A stretch of DNA of 5,138 nucleotides. Source: Gorillibacterium sp. (lineage in GTDB: Bacteria; Bacillota; Bacilli; Paenibacillales; NBRC-103111). The translations under genes were made by a program, and so were the position numbers. The notes under the pieces were generated by a model that saw only the letters and a program-made list of their open reading frames with translations, did not search any database and was not told where the DNA came from. The stretch lies in NCBI GenBank assembly GCA_014380705.1, contig JACMJI010000199.1:1-5138 (forward strand), given 5' to 3'. Below are positions 1 through 4,891 of the stretch, piece by piece. Positions within the stretch are counted from its first letter, which is position 1; every line of letters begins with the position of its first letter.

Positions 1-622
1 GCACTTTATCAACCGAGGTTATTTCGCCACTTGCGTCGATGGACAAGATCGGCTTGATATTCAAAAGCGAGCCAAAAATCGCGGCTGCTTTGCCAATTCT
101 CCCCCCCTTGTGCAAATGCTGAAGGGTATTAACAAGAAAATACAAAGAGAACTTCTCATCTATTTCGTCTAAGAGCTTAAGAATTTCTTCCTTGCTGCGA
201 CCTTCCTGTGCTGCCTCAGCAGCCTTTACTACCTTTATACCAAGTCCATATGAAGCAGACTTAGAATCGATGATCGTGATGTCCAATACCTCATCCATCA
301 TGGATCTAGCTAACATCGCGGATTGATAAGTGCCGCTTAAAGCAGAAGAGATATGAATGGAAACAACAGGCGTCTTTGGTTCGGCAATTTGCAGTTTCTT
401 ATACGCATCTAAAAAATCGATAGGCGATGGCTGTGATGTGGTGGAAGAAACAGTAGAAACCATAAGCTTATCGTAAAATTGCTTGGCCCCTAGCGTTACA
501 GAATCGATATACGTATAAGTGCCAAAATGAACCTTCAGGGGGACTACTTCAATATTTAGCCGCTTTCGGATATCCTCCGGAATGTCGGCTGTGCTGTCGG
601 TTACAATCCGAACGGTTCCCAT
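1..622 (-). CDS. DegV family protein, probable fatty-acid-binding FakB-type subunit (C-terminus cut by window edge)
   Basis: Translating the minus strand from the ATG at 622 gives an open frame of 207 codons that leaves the window at base 1, so roughly the last quarter of a typical 280-290 residue DegV protein is missing. Visible family motifs are the N-terminal TDSTADIP (about residues 8-15), TSQPSP (about 62-67), SSALSGTYQSA (about 92-102), and the LHKGGRIGKAAA stretch followed by FGSLLNIKPIL near residues 170-190. DegV proteins bind a single fatty acid. In the FakAB system (established in Staphylococcus aureus) they present the acyl chain to FakA, which phosphorylates it to acyl-phosphate for PlsX/PlsY-dependent phospholipid synthesis. 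The gene starts 17 bases after the fakA stop, with a purine-rich GGGGAGGGG site upstream, so the two are probably co-transcribed. The family call is very secure. The FakB role is inferred from family and neighbour, since many genomes carry several DegV paralogues with different lipid preference. Confidence 0.95.
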   Translation of the reverse strand, partial: MGTVRIVTDSTADIPEDIRKRLNIEVVPLKVHFGTYTYIDSVTLGAKQFYDKLMVSTVSSTTSQPSPIDFLDAYKKLQIAEPKTPVVSIHISSALSGTYQSAMLARSMMDEVLDITIIDSKSASYGLGIKVVKAAEAAQEGRSKEEILKLLDEIDEKFSLYFLVNTLQHLHKGGRIGKAAAIFGSLLNIKPILSIDASGEITSVDKV

Positions 623-639
623 GGTTGCCGTCCCCTCCC

Positions 640-2409
640 CTATTCTACCGCAAAAAGATACGAGTACAGTGGTTGACCACCATTATGAACTTCTACCTCT
701 GCGTTCGGATGCTTTTCTGCTAAAAATTCAACAAGCATTTCTGTCTGCTCATCCGTCGCCTCTTCACCTGTCAAGAACGTGACGATTTCCCCGCCCTCAG
801 CCAGCATGTAACCAAGAAGCTTACGACAGGCTTCCATTAGATCGGAATCGGAGACGACTATCTTCCCATCAAGAATACCGATATGGTCTCCTTGCTTGAT
901 TGATATACCATCAATTTCAGTATCACGCACAGCATAAGTAACCTGTCCAGAGATGACCTGTTGAATGGCTTTATTCATAGCTTCAGTATTGATCGTGCTA
1001 TTAGAGGTTTCCTGGAAAGCAACTAGCGCTGCCATACACTGAGGAACCGTCTTGCTAGGTATAACAACAACTTCCTTATCCTCAACTAGCTCCTTCGCTT
1101 GCAGAGCTGCCATAATAATGTTGGAGTTGTTAGGGAATACGTAGACAGTCGTTGCCGGGACCTGCTCGATTGCATTCACAATGTCCTCCGTACTTGGATT
1201 CATTGTTTGTCCACCAGATATGACGACATCTACCCCGAGACTTGAGAATATTTCCGATATCCCCTGGCCCATGGCAACGGCTACAAAACCAAAAGGAACG
1301 TTTGGCGCCTCTTCCCCAAAGATTGGGGAATACTCCCCTTCTGGAATTTCTTCAACACTTCCAGCCAGGTCACCAGCGACTTGTCCCGTGCCAAAATCAT
1401 TACCTGCAAGCAGATGAGTATGTTGCTCACGCATGTTCTCAATCTTGATCCGAGTAAGCTGCCCGAACTTCATCGCGTGGTTCATCACCTCACCCGGGTA
1501 TTCTGCATGGACGTGAATCTTTACAATATCCTCGTCCGCTACAACCACAAGAGAGTCCCCAAATTTCAGCAGGTTTTTACGAAAGGCATCCTCATCAAAA
1601 ACGTAGCCTTTCACTGTTCCTGGAACCAACTTGATTATGAATTCTGTGCAATAACCAAATTCGATCGTATCCGTAGACATCTTCGATTGGGCTGACATCG
1701 CATTATACCCATTTGACGCACCTGCGGAAACCGCCGCTTTAGGTGTTTGCGCAACCATCTCTGGTGCCGTCCAGTTAGCAACCTCTTGTCCATTTAAGGC
1801 AGACAGAAAACCTTCGTACACGCAAAGAAGACCTTGGCCTCCCGCATCAACAACTCCCACTTGTTTCAAGATGGGAAGCAAGTCAGGCGTTCTATCCAAT
1901 GCCAGTTTGGCTTGTACACACACTTCGTTCATCAGATCAACCACATCGCTAGCACGTCTGGCATACGCAATGGCATGCTTAGCTGTATCTTTGGCAACAG
2001 TTAGAATGGTGCCTTCCACAGGCTTAACAACAGCTTTGTATGCTGTTTCCACTCCCTGCTGCAAAGCAGCAGCAAATTGTATGGGAGTAATCTCCTCGTA
2101 GGCTTGAACAGACTTGGCAAAGCCACGAAACAACTGAGATAGAATAACACCCGAATTACCGCGCGCACCCATGAGAAGCCCTTTAGATAATGCGTCCGCC
2201 GCACGACCAACACCACTGGCAGCCCTTTTCTTCATTTCCTCCATGCCCGATGTCATGGTAAGGTTCATGTTCGTGCCGGTATCTCCGTCCGGAACAGGGA
2301 ACACGTTGAGTGCGTTAACGTTATTTACATTATTCCGCAGATTATCGGCCCCCGCAATGACCATACGGACAAAATCAGTTCCGTCTATGACAGTAAAACG
2401 CTTACTCAA
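640..2409 (-). CDS. fakA: Fatty acid kinase subunit FakA / YloV (DhaL-domain kinase), 589 aa
   Basis: This is the ATP-binding kinase subunit that phosphorylates fatty acids held by a DegV/FakB partner in the cytoplasm. The N-terminal DhaL (Dak phosphatase) domain shows NVFPVPDGDTGTNMN at about residues 35-49, whose aspartates bind Mg-ATP. It is followed by MGARGNSGVILSQ (about 80-92), KPVEGTILTV (about 129-138) and VVDAGGQGLL (about 186-195). A middle domain follows with EFGYCTEFIIKL, KIHVHAEYPGEV and TRIKIENMREQH. The C-terminal domain has VDVVISGGQTMNPSTEDI and VYVFPNNSNI, as in YloV/FakA proteins. Length fits the family. I place the start at the TTG at 2409: it has an AAGGAG site 8 bases upstream and gives MSKRFTVIDG, matching where relatives begin. 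The frame is open to another TTG at 2436 that overlaps the yloU stop, but that start lacks a comparable site. The gene follows yloU by 23 bases and precedes degV by 17. Older annotations call it DAK2 domain protein or dihydroxyacetone kinase-like. Confidence 0.95.
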   Translation of the reverse strand: MSKRFTVIDGTDFVRMVIAGADNLRNNVNNVNALNVFPVPDGDTGTNMNLTMTSGMEEMKKRAASGVGRAADALSKGLLMGARGNSGVILSQLFRGFAKSVQAYEEITPIQFAAALQQGVETAYKAVVKPVEGTILTVAKDTAKHAIAYARRASDVVDLMNEVCVQAKLALDRTPDLLPILKQVGVVDAGGQGLLCVYEGFLSALNGQEVANWTAPEMVAQTPKAAVSAGASNGYNAMSAQSKMSTDTIEFGYCTEFIIKLVPGTVKGYVFDEDAFRKNLLKFGDSLVVVADEDIVKIHVHAEYPGEVMNHAMKFGQLTRIKIENMREQHTHLLAGNDFGTGQVAGDLAGSVEEIPEGEYSPIFGEEAPNVPFGFVAVAMGQGISEIFSSLGVDVVISGGQTMNPSTEDIVNAIEQVPATTVYVFPNNSNIIMAALQAKELVEDKEVVVIPSKTVPQCMAALVAFQETSNSTINTEAMNKAIQQVISGQVTYAVRDTEIDGISIKQGDHIGILDGKIVVSDSDLMEACRKLLGYMLAEGGEIVTFLTGEEATDEQTEMLVEFLAEKHPNAEVEVHNGGQPLYSYLFAVE

Positions 2410-2417
2410 GTAAATAT

Positions 2418-2423
2418 CTCCTT
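2418..2423 (-). promoter_or_regulatory. Ribosome binding site that sets the fakA start
   Basis: The minus strand reads GGAAGGAGATATTTAC and then TTG. AAGGAG lies 8 bases before the TTG at 2409. This supports the downstream TTG as the real fakA start over the TTG at 2436, which is nine codons longer and buried at the yloU stop. Confidence 0.75.
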
Positions 2424-2432
2424 CCGGTAGGG

Positions 2433-2789
2433 TCAAGCACCACGAACTCCCTGAACGATTATGTTAACTAAGTCCACTTTTAAACCAACAACTTCATTCA
2501 ATACATATTTTACTCTGTTTTGCACGTTGTGCGCGACTTCAGAAATCTTGGTACCGTAACTTACAATAATGTACAAATCAATGTGTAATACGCCTGATTC
2601 ATTGTGAATCTCCACTCCACGGGTTAGATTCTCTCTCCCTAACATTTCGGAAATTCCATCCTTGAATTGCTTGCGTGAAGACATTCCTACAAGACCGTAG
2701 CATTCAAGCGCTGCAGAACCGGCTAGCACCGCCACGACTTGATCCGTGACGTGGATATTACCTTTCCCAGATACGAGTTCAATCGGCAT
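2433..2789 (-). CDS. yloU: Asp23/Gls24 family envelope-stress-type protein YloU, 118 aa
   Basis: This is a small cytoplasmic protein of the Asp23/Gls24 (DUF322) family. The sequence shows the typical layout: an N-terminal strand with GKGNIHVTDQVVAVLAG, then AALECYGLVGMSSR (about residues 26-39), then the two-strand core VEIHNESGVLHIDLYIIVSYGTKI (described here by its ends, residues 59-82), and the C-terminal helix and strand VGLKVDLVNIIVQGV. Length is normal for the short YloU type. In S. aureus Asp23 is membrane-associated through a partner and linked to cell-envelope stress; the exact role of YloU is not established. The start is the ATG at 2789, preceded by AAAGGTGAT six bases upstream. 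It is the first gene of the leftward unit with fakA and degV, and a sigma-A-like promoter lies about 50 bases upstream. Conserved adjacency to fakA across Bacillales suggests a shared envelope or lipid theme, which is inference. Confidence 0.93.
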   Translation of the reverse strand: MPIELVSGKGNIHVTDQVVAVLAGSAALECYGLVGMSSRKQFKDGISEMLGRENLTRGVEIHNESGVLHIDLYIIVSYGTKISEVAHNVQNRVKYVLNEVVGLKVDLVNIIVQGVRGA

Positions 2790-2837
2790 TGTTCCATCAC
2801 CTTTGACTTCCTAAGATTCGAGTCTAATTCCCATTGT

Positions 2838-2866
2838 ACTATAATCAAACAAATAAATAAATGCAA
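2838..2866 (-). promoter_or_regulatory. Predicted sigma-A promoter of yloU-fakA-degV
   Basis: On the minus strand, TTGCAT (2866-2861) and TATAGT (2843-2838) are separated by exactly 17 bases in an AT-rich stretch. This is a close match to the vegetative consensus TTGACA-17-TATAAT. Transcription would begin near 2830, giving a short leader of about 40 bases before yloU. No other promoter of this quality was seen between here and the yloU start. Confidence 0.65.
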
Positions 2867-2868
2867 AT

Positions 2869-2888
2869 TCACAAAGTATACCTTGTGA
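2869..2888. promoter_or_regulatory. 20-base near-palindrome between divergent promoters, candidate operator
   Basis: The sequence is TCACAA-A-GTATAC-C-TTGTGA. All positions are symmetric except one A/C pair, so 18 of 20 bases belong to a perfect dyad. It sits directly upstream of the yloU -35 element and 16 bases from the rpmB -35 element, a common place for a dimeric regulator. I cannot match it to a known regulator: it is not the FapR consensus, and its half-sites are inverted relative to CRP-type TGTGA-N6-TCACA. It could also be a chance dyad in AT-rich DNA. Confidence 0.4.
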
Positions 2889-2904
2889 TTTCAAGGATAA
2901 TTGG

Positions 2905-2934
2905 TTGACTAGCTGATTTTCGCTGTGCTATTAT
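2905..2934 (+). promoter_or_regulatory. Predicted sigma-A promoter of rpmB
   Basis: TTGACT (2905-2910) and TATTAT (2929-2934) are 18 bases apart, five of six and five of six matches to the vegetative consensus. The predicted start near 2941 would give an unusually long leader of about 225 bases before rpmB, containing one copy of the hairpin repeat. A weaker promoter nearer the gene cannot be excluded (TTAGAC at 3060-3065 with a poor -10). Confidence 0.6.
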
Positions 2935-2950
2935 GATCTAGTGTGTTTTT

Positions 2951-3047
2951 TTGAAATATCCGAAAGTATAAATTTTTTTCTTATACGTTTTATGATATTT
3001 CACTGGTAAATGCATCGCGTCAAAGGGTGCTTGATTATTTAGTCTTG
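2951..3047 (+). repeat. Two-hairpin intergenic repeat, copy C (in the rpmB leader)
   Basis: This is one of three copies of a ~95-base element in the window. Read on the plus strand, the first hairpin pairs TGAAATATC (2952-2960) with GATATTTCA (2994-3002), a perfect 9-base stem, with GTATAA (2966-2971) and TTATAC (2981-2986) pairing inside it. The second hairpin pairs TAAAT (3007-3011) with ATTTA (3037-3041) and GCGTC with GGTGC around an AAAG loop. Sequence shared with the other copies includes GAAAGTAT, TTATA, TATTTCACTGGTAAA and GCGTCAAAGGG. It lies just after the predicted rpmB transcription start, in sense orientation. It may be an interspersed repeat or a cis-acting RNA. Confidence 0.75.
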
Positions 3048-3150
3048 GCTACACCAGATTTTAGACTCTTGTTATTCGTAAATTCTGATCTGTGTCGGTA
3101 ATCGACCGTCTACTAAGGATCGCGAAGCCGTTTCTTCTTAGATGATTCAT
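3048..3150 (+). other. Remainder of the rpmB leader, no recognised element
   Basis: This stretch lies between repeat copy C and the rpmB ribosome binding site. I see only a weak hairpin, GTCG (3094-3097) with CGAC (3103-3106), and a CTAAG/CTTAG inverted pair close to the binding site. There is no recognisable riboswitch, T-box or small ORF with a ribosome binding site. An L28 leader regulatory element is possible but unsupported. Confidence 0.4.
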
Positions 3151-3165
3151 AAGGAGGTGTATCGA

Positions 3166-3354
3166 ATGTCTCGCAAATGTTACGTAACAGGCAAATCGCC
3201 AAAAACGGGTAATAACGTTTCCCACGCGAACAATAAAACCAAGCGCACATGGGGCGTCAATGTGCAGAAAGTGCGCATTCTCGTTGATGGCAAACCGAAG
3301 CGGGTTTATGTAAGTACTCGCGCTCTTAAAGCAGGCAAATTAACCCGCGTATAA
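3166..3354 (+). CDS. rpmB: Large ribosomal subunit protein bL28, 62 aa
   Basis: This is a structural protein of the 50S subunit. The sequence begins [20 protein letters not shown], continues with [20 protein letters not shown] and [17 protein letters not shown], and ends TRV, the standard full-length Bacillales L28 of 62 residues. It has only one cysteine (residue 5), so it is the zinc-free form. The start is the ATG at 3166 with AAGGAGGTG seven bases upstream. An in-frame ATG at 3142 would add eight residues that are not part of L28 and would place the ribosome binding site inside the coding region. The gene is transcribed alone, opposite in direction to all its neighbours, as in B. subtilis. 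Its final codons form part of a terminator hairpin. Confidence 0.98.
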   Translation: MSRKCYVTGKSPKTGNNVSHANNKTKRTWGVNVQKVRILVDGKPKRVYVSTRALKAGKLTRV

Positions 3355-3369
3355 TTACGCGGTTTTTTT
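3345..3369 (+). terminator. Intrinsic terminator of rpmB overlapping its stop codon
   Basis: CCGCGTA (3345-3351) pairs perfectly with TACGCGG (3356-3362) around a TAAT loop, followed by seven T residues. The stop codon TAA is in the loop, and the last two sense codons form the 5' arm, so coding sequence and terminator share bases. Confidence 0.85.
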
Positions 3370-3391
3370 GTTTTCCCTAAACTGCAAAATC

Positions 3392-3418
3392 AAAAGCACC
3401 TGGGCTCAGGTGCTTTTT
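3392..3418. terminator. Bidirectional intrinsic terminator between rpmB and spoVM
   Basis: AAAAGCACCTG (3392-3402) and CAGGTGCTTTT (3407-3417) form a perfect 11-base stem with a GGCT loop. T runs follow on the plus strand, and the A run before the stem gives a T run on the minus strand. It can stop both rightward rpmB read-through and leftward spoVM transcripts, protecting the convergent pair. I see no gene between here and the spoVM stop at 3504. Confidence 0.85.
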
Positions 3419-3503
3419 ACCATTCTGGGACTTTTTTTGCTATCCCGCAGTGCCTTCCCCGCACGCCGCATCTCCCTTTTTCCCCATACACGACTGCCGC
3501 TCT

Positions 3504-3587
3504 TCAGCTGTTTTTACTGAATGTGTTCAATATCGCCTTGACGAAGCCACCCAAAAACCTGGGAAGTTTGATCGTATAAAATTTCAT
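3504..3587 (-). CDS. spoVM: Stage V sporulation protein M, 27 aa
   Basis: SpoVM is an amphipathic helical peptide made in the mother cell during sporulation. It recognises the convex forespore membrane, anchors SpoIVA to start coat assembly, and interacts with the FtsH protease (established in B. subtilis). The minus strand from ATG 3587 encodes a 27-residue peptide starting MKFYTIKLPRFLGG and ending in a basic, polar tail FSKNS. It matches the B. subtilis peptide (26 residues) almost position by position over the first 14. Pro9, needed for shallow membrane insertion and curvature recognition, is present. An AGGAGG site (3603-3598) lies 10 bases upstream. Position, convergent with rpmB and downstream of rpe, is the same as in B. 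subtilis. A terminator and two repeats separate it from the upstream genes, so it probably has its own promoter. In B. subtilis a sporulation sigma factor drives it, but I could not identify a convincing promoter here. Confidence 0.96.
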   Translation of the reverse strand: MKFYTIKLPRFLGGFVKAILNTFSKNS

Positions 3588-3671
3588 TCGTCAACCGCCT
3601 CCTGCTTCATAAGAGTCACTCAACCTGTGGTACATCCGTTCCTTCCACCACCCTGCCACTCCATGTGGAAA
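3588..3671 (-). other. spoVM upstream leader region, no clear promoter
   Basis: This stretch lies between spoVM and repeat copy A. Apart from the spoVM ribosome binding site, I find no convincing sigma-E, sigma-A or other promoter on the minus strand. An eight-codon open frame (3610-3584) overlaps the spoVM start by ATGA but has no ribosome binding site. Confidence 0.4.
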
Positions 3672-3765
3672 CAAGGATAAACGCTTGATCGGCGTCTTTT
3701 GGCGCCATGCGTTTACCAGTGAAATACCAGAACAGTATAAGGAATAGCTGATACTTTCTGAAATT
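3672..3765 (-). repeat. Two-hairpin intergenic repeat, copy A
   Basis: This copy is tandem with copy B: the shared CAAGGATAAACG recurs exactly 94 bases apart (3672 and 3766). On the minus strand the first hairpin pairs AGTAT with ATACT and CAGAA with TTCTG. The second pairs GGTAAACGC with GCGTTTATCC (one bulged base) around an inner GGCGCC/GACGCC arm with an AAAA loop. It shares TATTTCACTGGTAAA exactly with copy C. In the minus-strand sense it lies just upstream of spoVM. Confidence 0.8.
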
Positions 3766-3866
3766 CAAGGATAAACGTTTGTTTATGCGCCCTTTGACGC
3801 TATCCGTTTACCAATGAAATATCCAGAATGATATAAGGGTTACGCTTATACTTTCTAATATTTTTG
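3766..3866 (-). repeat. Two-hairpin intergenic repeat, copy B
   Basis: This is the upstream member of the tandem pair on the minus strand. Its first hairpin pairs TATAAG with CTTATA, AGAA with TTCT and AATAT with ATATT. Its second pairs TAAACG with CGTTTA around GCGTC-AAAG-GGCGC. It shares GCGTCAAAGGG exactly with copy C. It begins immediately after the T run of the terminator that ends the rsgA-rpe group. Confidence 0.8.
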
Positions 3867-3890
3867 AAAAAAGGGCCGCAAAAGCGGTCT
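3867..3890 (-). terminator. Probable intrinsic terminator of the rsgA-rpe-orf90 unit
   Basis: On the minus strand GACCGC and GCGGCC flank a TTTT loop, with one A/C mismatch in the stem, and are followed by CTTTTTTC. The core stem is only four perfect G/C pairs plus one outer pair, so it is weaker than the terminators near rpmB. It lies about 65 bases after the stop of the 90-codon gene. Confidence 0.6.
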
Positions 3891-3953
3891 CGCTCCTGCA
3901 ACCCATTTTATGTCCGACTGAAGCCGGTTATTCCTATAACTTCATGTTCTCCC

Positions 3954-4226
3954 TCAAACACCTTCAAGATACGATGGATTGATATACCACCCATTCTTTA
4001 TTGCCAAACCTGTATAAATTACAGTGAATATCAATGCAAGAATAACACTTAGAACAATAAACCCGATGCGTAGACCCCAACCCTCCGCGCGGCGAAAGAA
4101 CTGATATCCCAAATATAGAGAAAGGATAGAGAAGAGAAATTTAATCGTGCCTGGAATAATAAGATAACAGCTCATTAACGCACCGGTCAAAATACTGAAA
4201 CCAATTAAGCTTGCTGCTTTACGCAT
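3954..4226 (-). CDS. Small membrane protein of unknown function, 90 aa
   Basis: I do not recognise this family. The protein has three hydrophobic stretches long enough to cross the membrane, about residues 6-24, 28-44 and 53-76. They are separated by short basic loops, including RRAEGWGLR at 45-53, and followed by a short polar tail. There is one cysteine (residue 20) and no cleavable signal peptide or catalytic motif that I can see. The ATG at 4226 overlaps the end of rpe by 8 bases and has AAGGAGG 8 bases upstream inside rpe, a strong sign that it is a real, translationally coupled gene. It sits where B. subtilis carries thiN (thiamine pyrophosphokinase), but it shows no resemblance to that soluble enzyme. 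A terminator-like hairpin follows. Confidence 0.8.
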   Translation of the reverse strand: MRKAASLIGFSILTGALMSCYLIIPGTIKFLFSILSLYLGYQFFRRAEGWGLRIGFIVLSVILALIFTVIYTGLAIKNGWYINPSYLEGV

Positions 4227-4890
4227 GGGCTTTCCCTCCTTGCCTGATCAAGCGAATAGCTTCCGCCCGATCTGCCTTGCCGAAGACCGCGTTGCCAGCA
4301 ACCAGAATATCGGCCCCTGCTTCAGCTACGACCCTAGCATTCTGATCATTAATTCCGCCATCCACTTCAATATGGACGTGATGTAGCCCCTCAGAATCCA
4401 GCAGATTACGGAGATCACGAATTTTTGGTACAACATTTGGAATGAATGCTTGTCCACCGAAGCCGGGATTGACCGTCATCAATAACACTAAATCAACATC
4501 GCTAAGTACATGCTTGATCCATTCAATGGGAGTAGCCGGATTCAATACGACACCCGGCTTGGCACCATGCTCTCGAATGAGATGAAGGGTACGGTGGAGG
4601 TGAGTGCAAGCTTCTGCATGTATTGTAATAAAATTCGCACCTGCAGCGGCAAATTCGGCAATAAAGTGGTCGGGATTGTCGATCATCAGATGAACATCAA
4701 ATGGCAGCTTCGTTATACTGCGTACTGCTTTAACGATAGCTGGTCCAAAGGTTAGATTGGGAACAAAGTGACCGTCCATAATATCCACATGGATAAGATC
4801 TGCCCCGCTTTTCTCAATATCGCGAATTTCTTCTCCTAATCGAGAGAAGTCAGCAGATAAGATTGATGGCGCGATTTGCAAAGGGTGCAA
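4219..4890 (-). CDS. rpe: Ribulose-phosphate 3-epimerase, 223 aa
   Basis: This enzyme interconverts D-ribulose 5-phosphate and D-xylulose 5-phosphate in the non-oxidative pentose phosphate pathway, using a metal-dependent TIM barrel in the cytosol. Visible signatures are APSILSADFSRL (residues 7-18), HVDIMDGHFVPNLTFGP with metal-site residues His34 and Asp36, DVHLMI with His67, MTVNPGFGGQ (139-148) and EVDGGIN with catalytic Asp178. The late phosphate-binding loop reads AGNAVFG (199-205), where many relatives have GSAVF. Length is normal. The start is a TTG at 4890, one base after the rsgA stop, with GGAGG seven bases upstream; the protein then begins MHPLQIAPSIL as expected. Tight spacing with rsgA and the overlap with the next gene indicate an operon and translational coupling. 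Confidence 0.98.
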   Translation of the reverse strand: MHPLQIAPSILSADFSRLGEEIRDIEKSGADLIHVDIMDGHFVPNLTFGPAIVKAVRSITKLPFDVHLMIDNPDHFIAEFAAAGANFITIHAEACTHLHRTLHLIREHGAKPGVVLNPATPIEWIKHVLSDVDLVLLMTVNPGFGGQAFIPNVVPKIRDLRNLLDSEGLHHVHIEVDGGINDQNARVVAEAGADILVAGNAVFGKADRAEAIRLIRQGGKAHA

Positions 4891-4891
4891 G

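Noticed and set aside
582..2413. Several plus-strand open frames of 66-104 codons and a 71-codon minus-strand frame at 2001-2216
   Set aside because: All are shadows of degV or fakA in other frames, without start signals or recognisable products.
2891..2900. TCAAGGATAA resembling the end of repeat copies A and B, a possible fourth copy
   Set aside because: Only about ten bases match, and the flanking sequence does not continue the repeat.
3142..3165. Eight-codon N-terminal extension of rpmB from ATG 3142
   Set aside because: The added residues are not part of L28, and the strong AAGGAGGTG site lies inside the extension and serves the ATG at 3166.
3048..3165. Riboswitch or T-box in the rpmB leader
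   Set aside because: No T-box sequence, specifier stem or known riboswitch core is visible; only weak hairpins.
3584..3610. Eight-codon open frame whose TGA overlaps the spoVM ATG, possible leader peptide
   Set aside because: It has no ribosome binding site of its own, and its sequence is mostly the spoVM ribosome binding site region; overlap by ATGA is easily due to chance.
3450..3680. 76-codon open frame on the plus strand
   Set aside because: It runs antisense across spoVM and its leader, has no ribosome binding site, and its product resembles no known protein.
3672..3866. CRISPR array
   Set aside because: There are only two diverged ~94-base units without conserved short repeats and unique spacers, and no cas genes.
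3864..4052. 62-codon plus-strand open frame
   Set aside because: It starts in the terminator T run and overlaps the 90-codon membrane protein gene on the other strand; there is no start signal or family resemblance.
4510..4755. 81-codon plus-strand open frame
   Set aside because: It is an antisense shadow of rpe.
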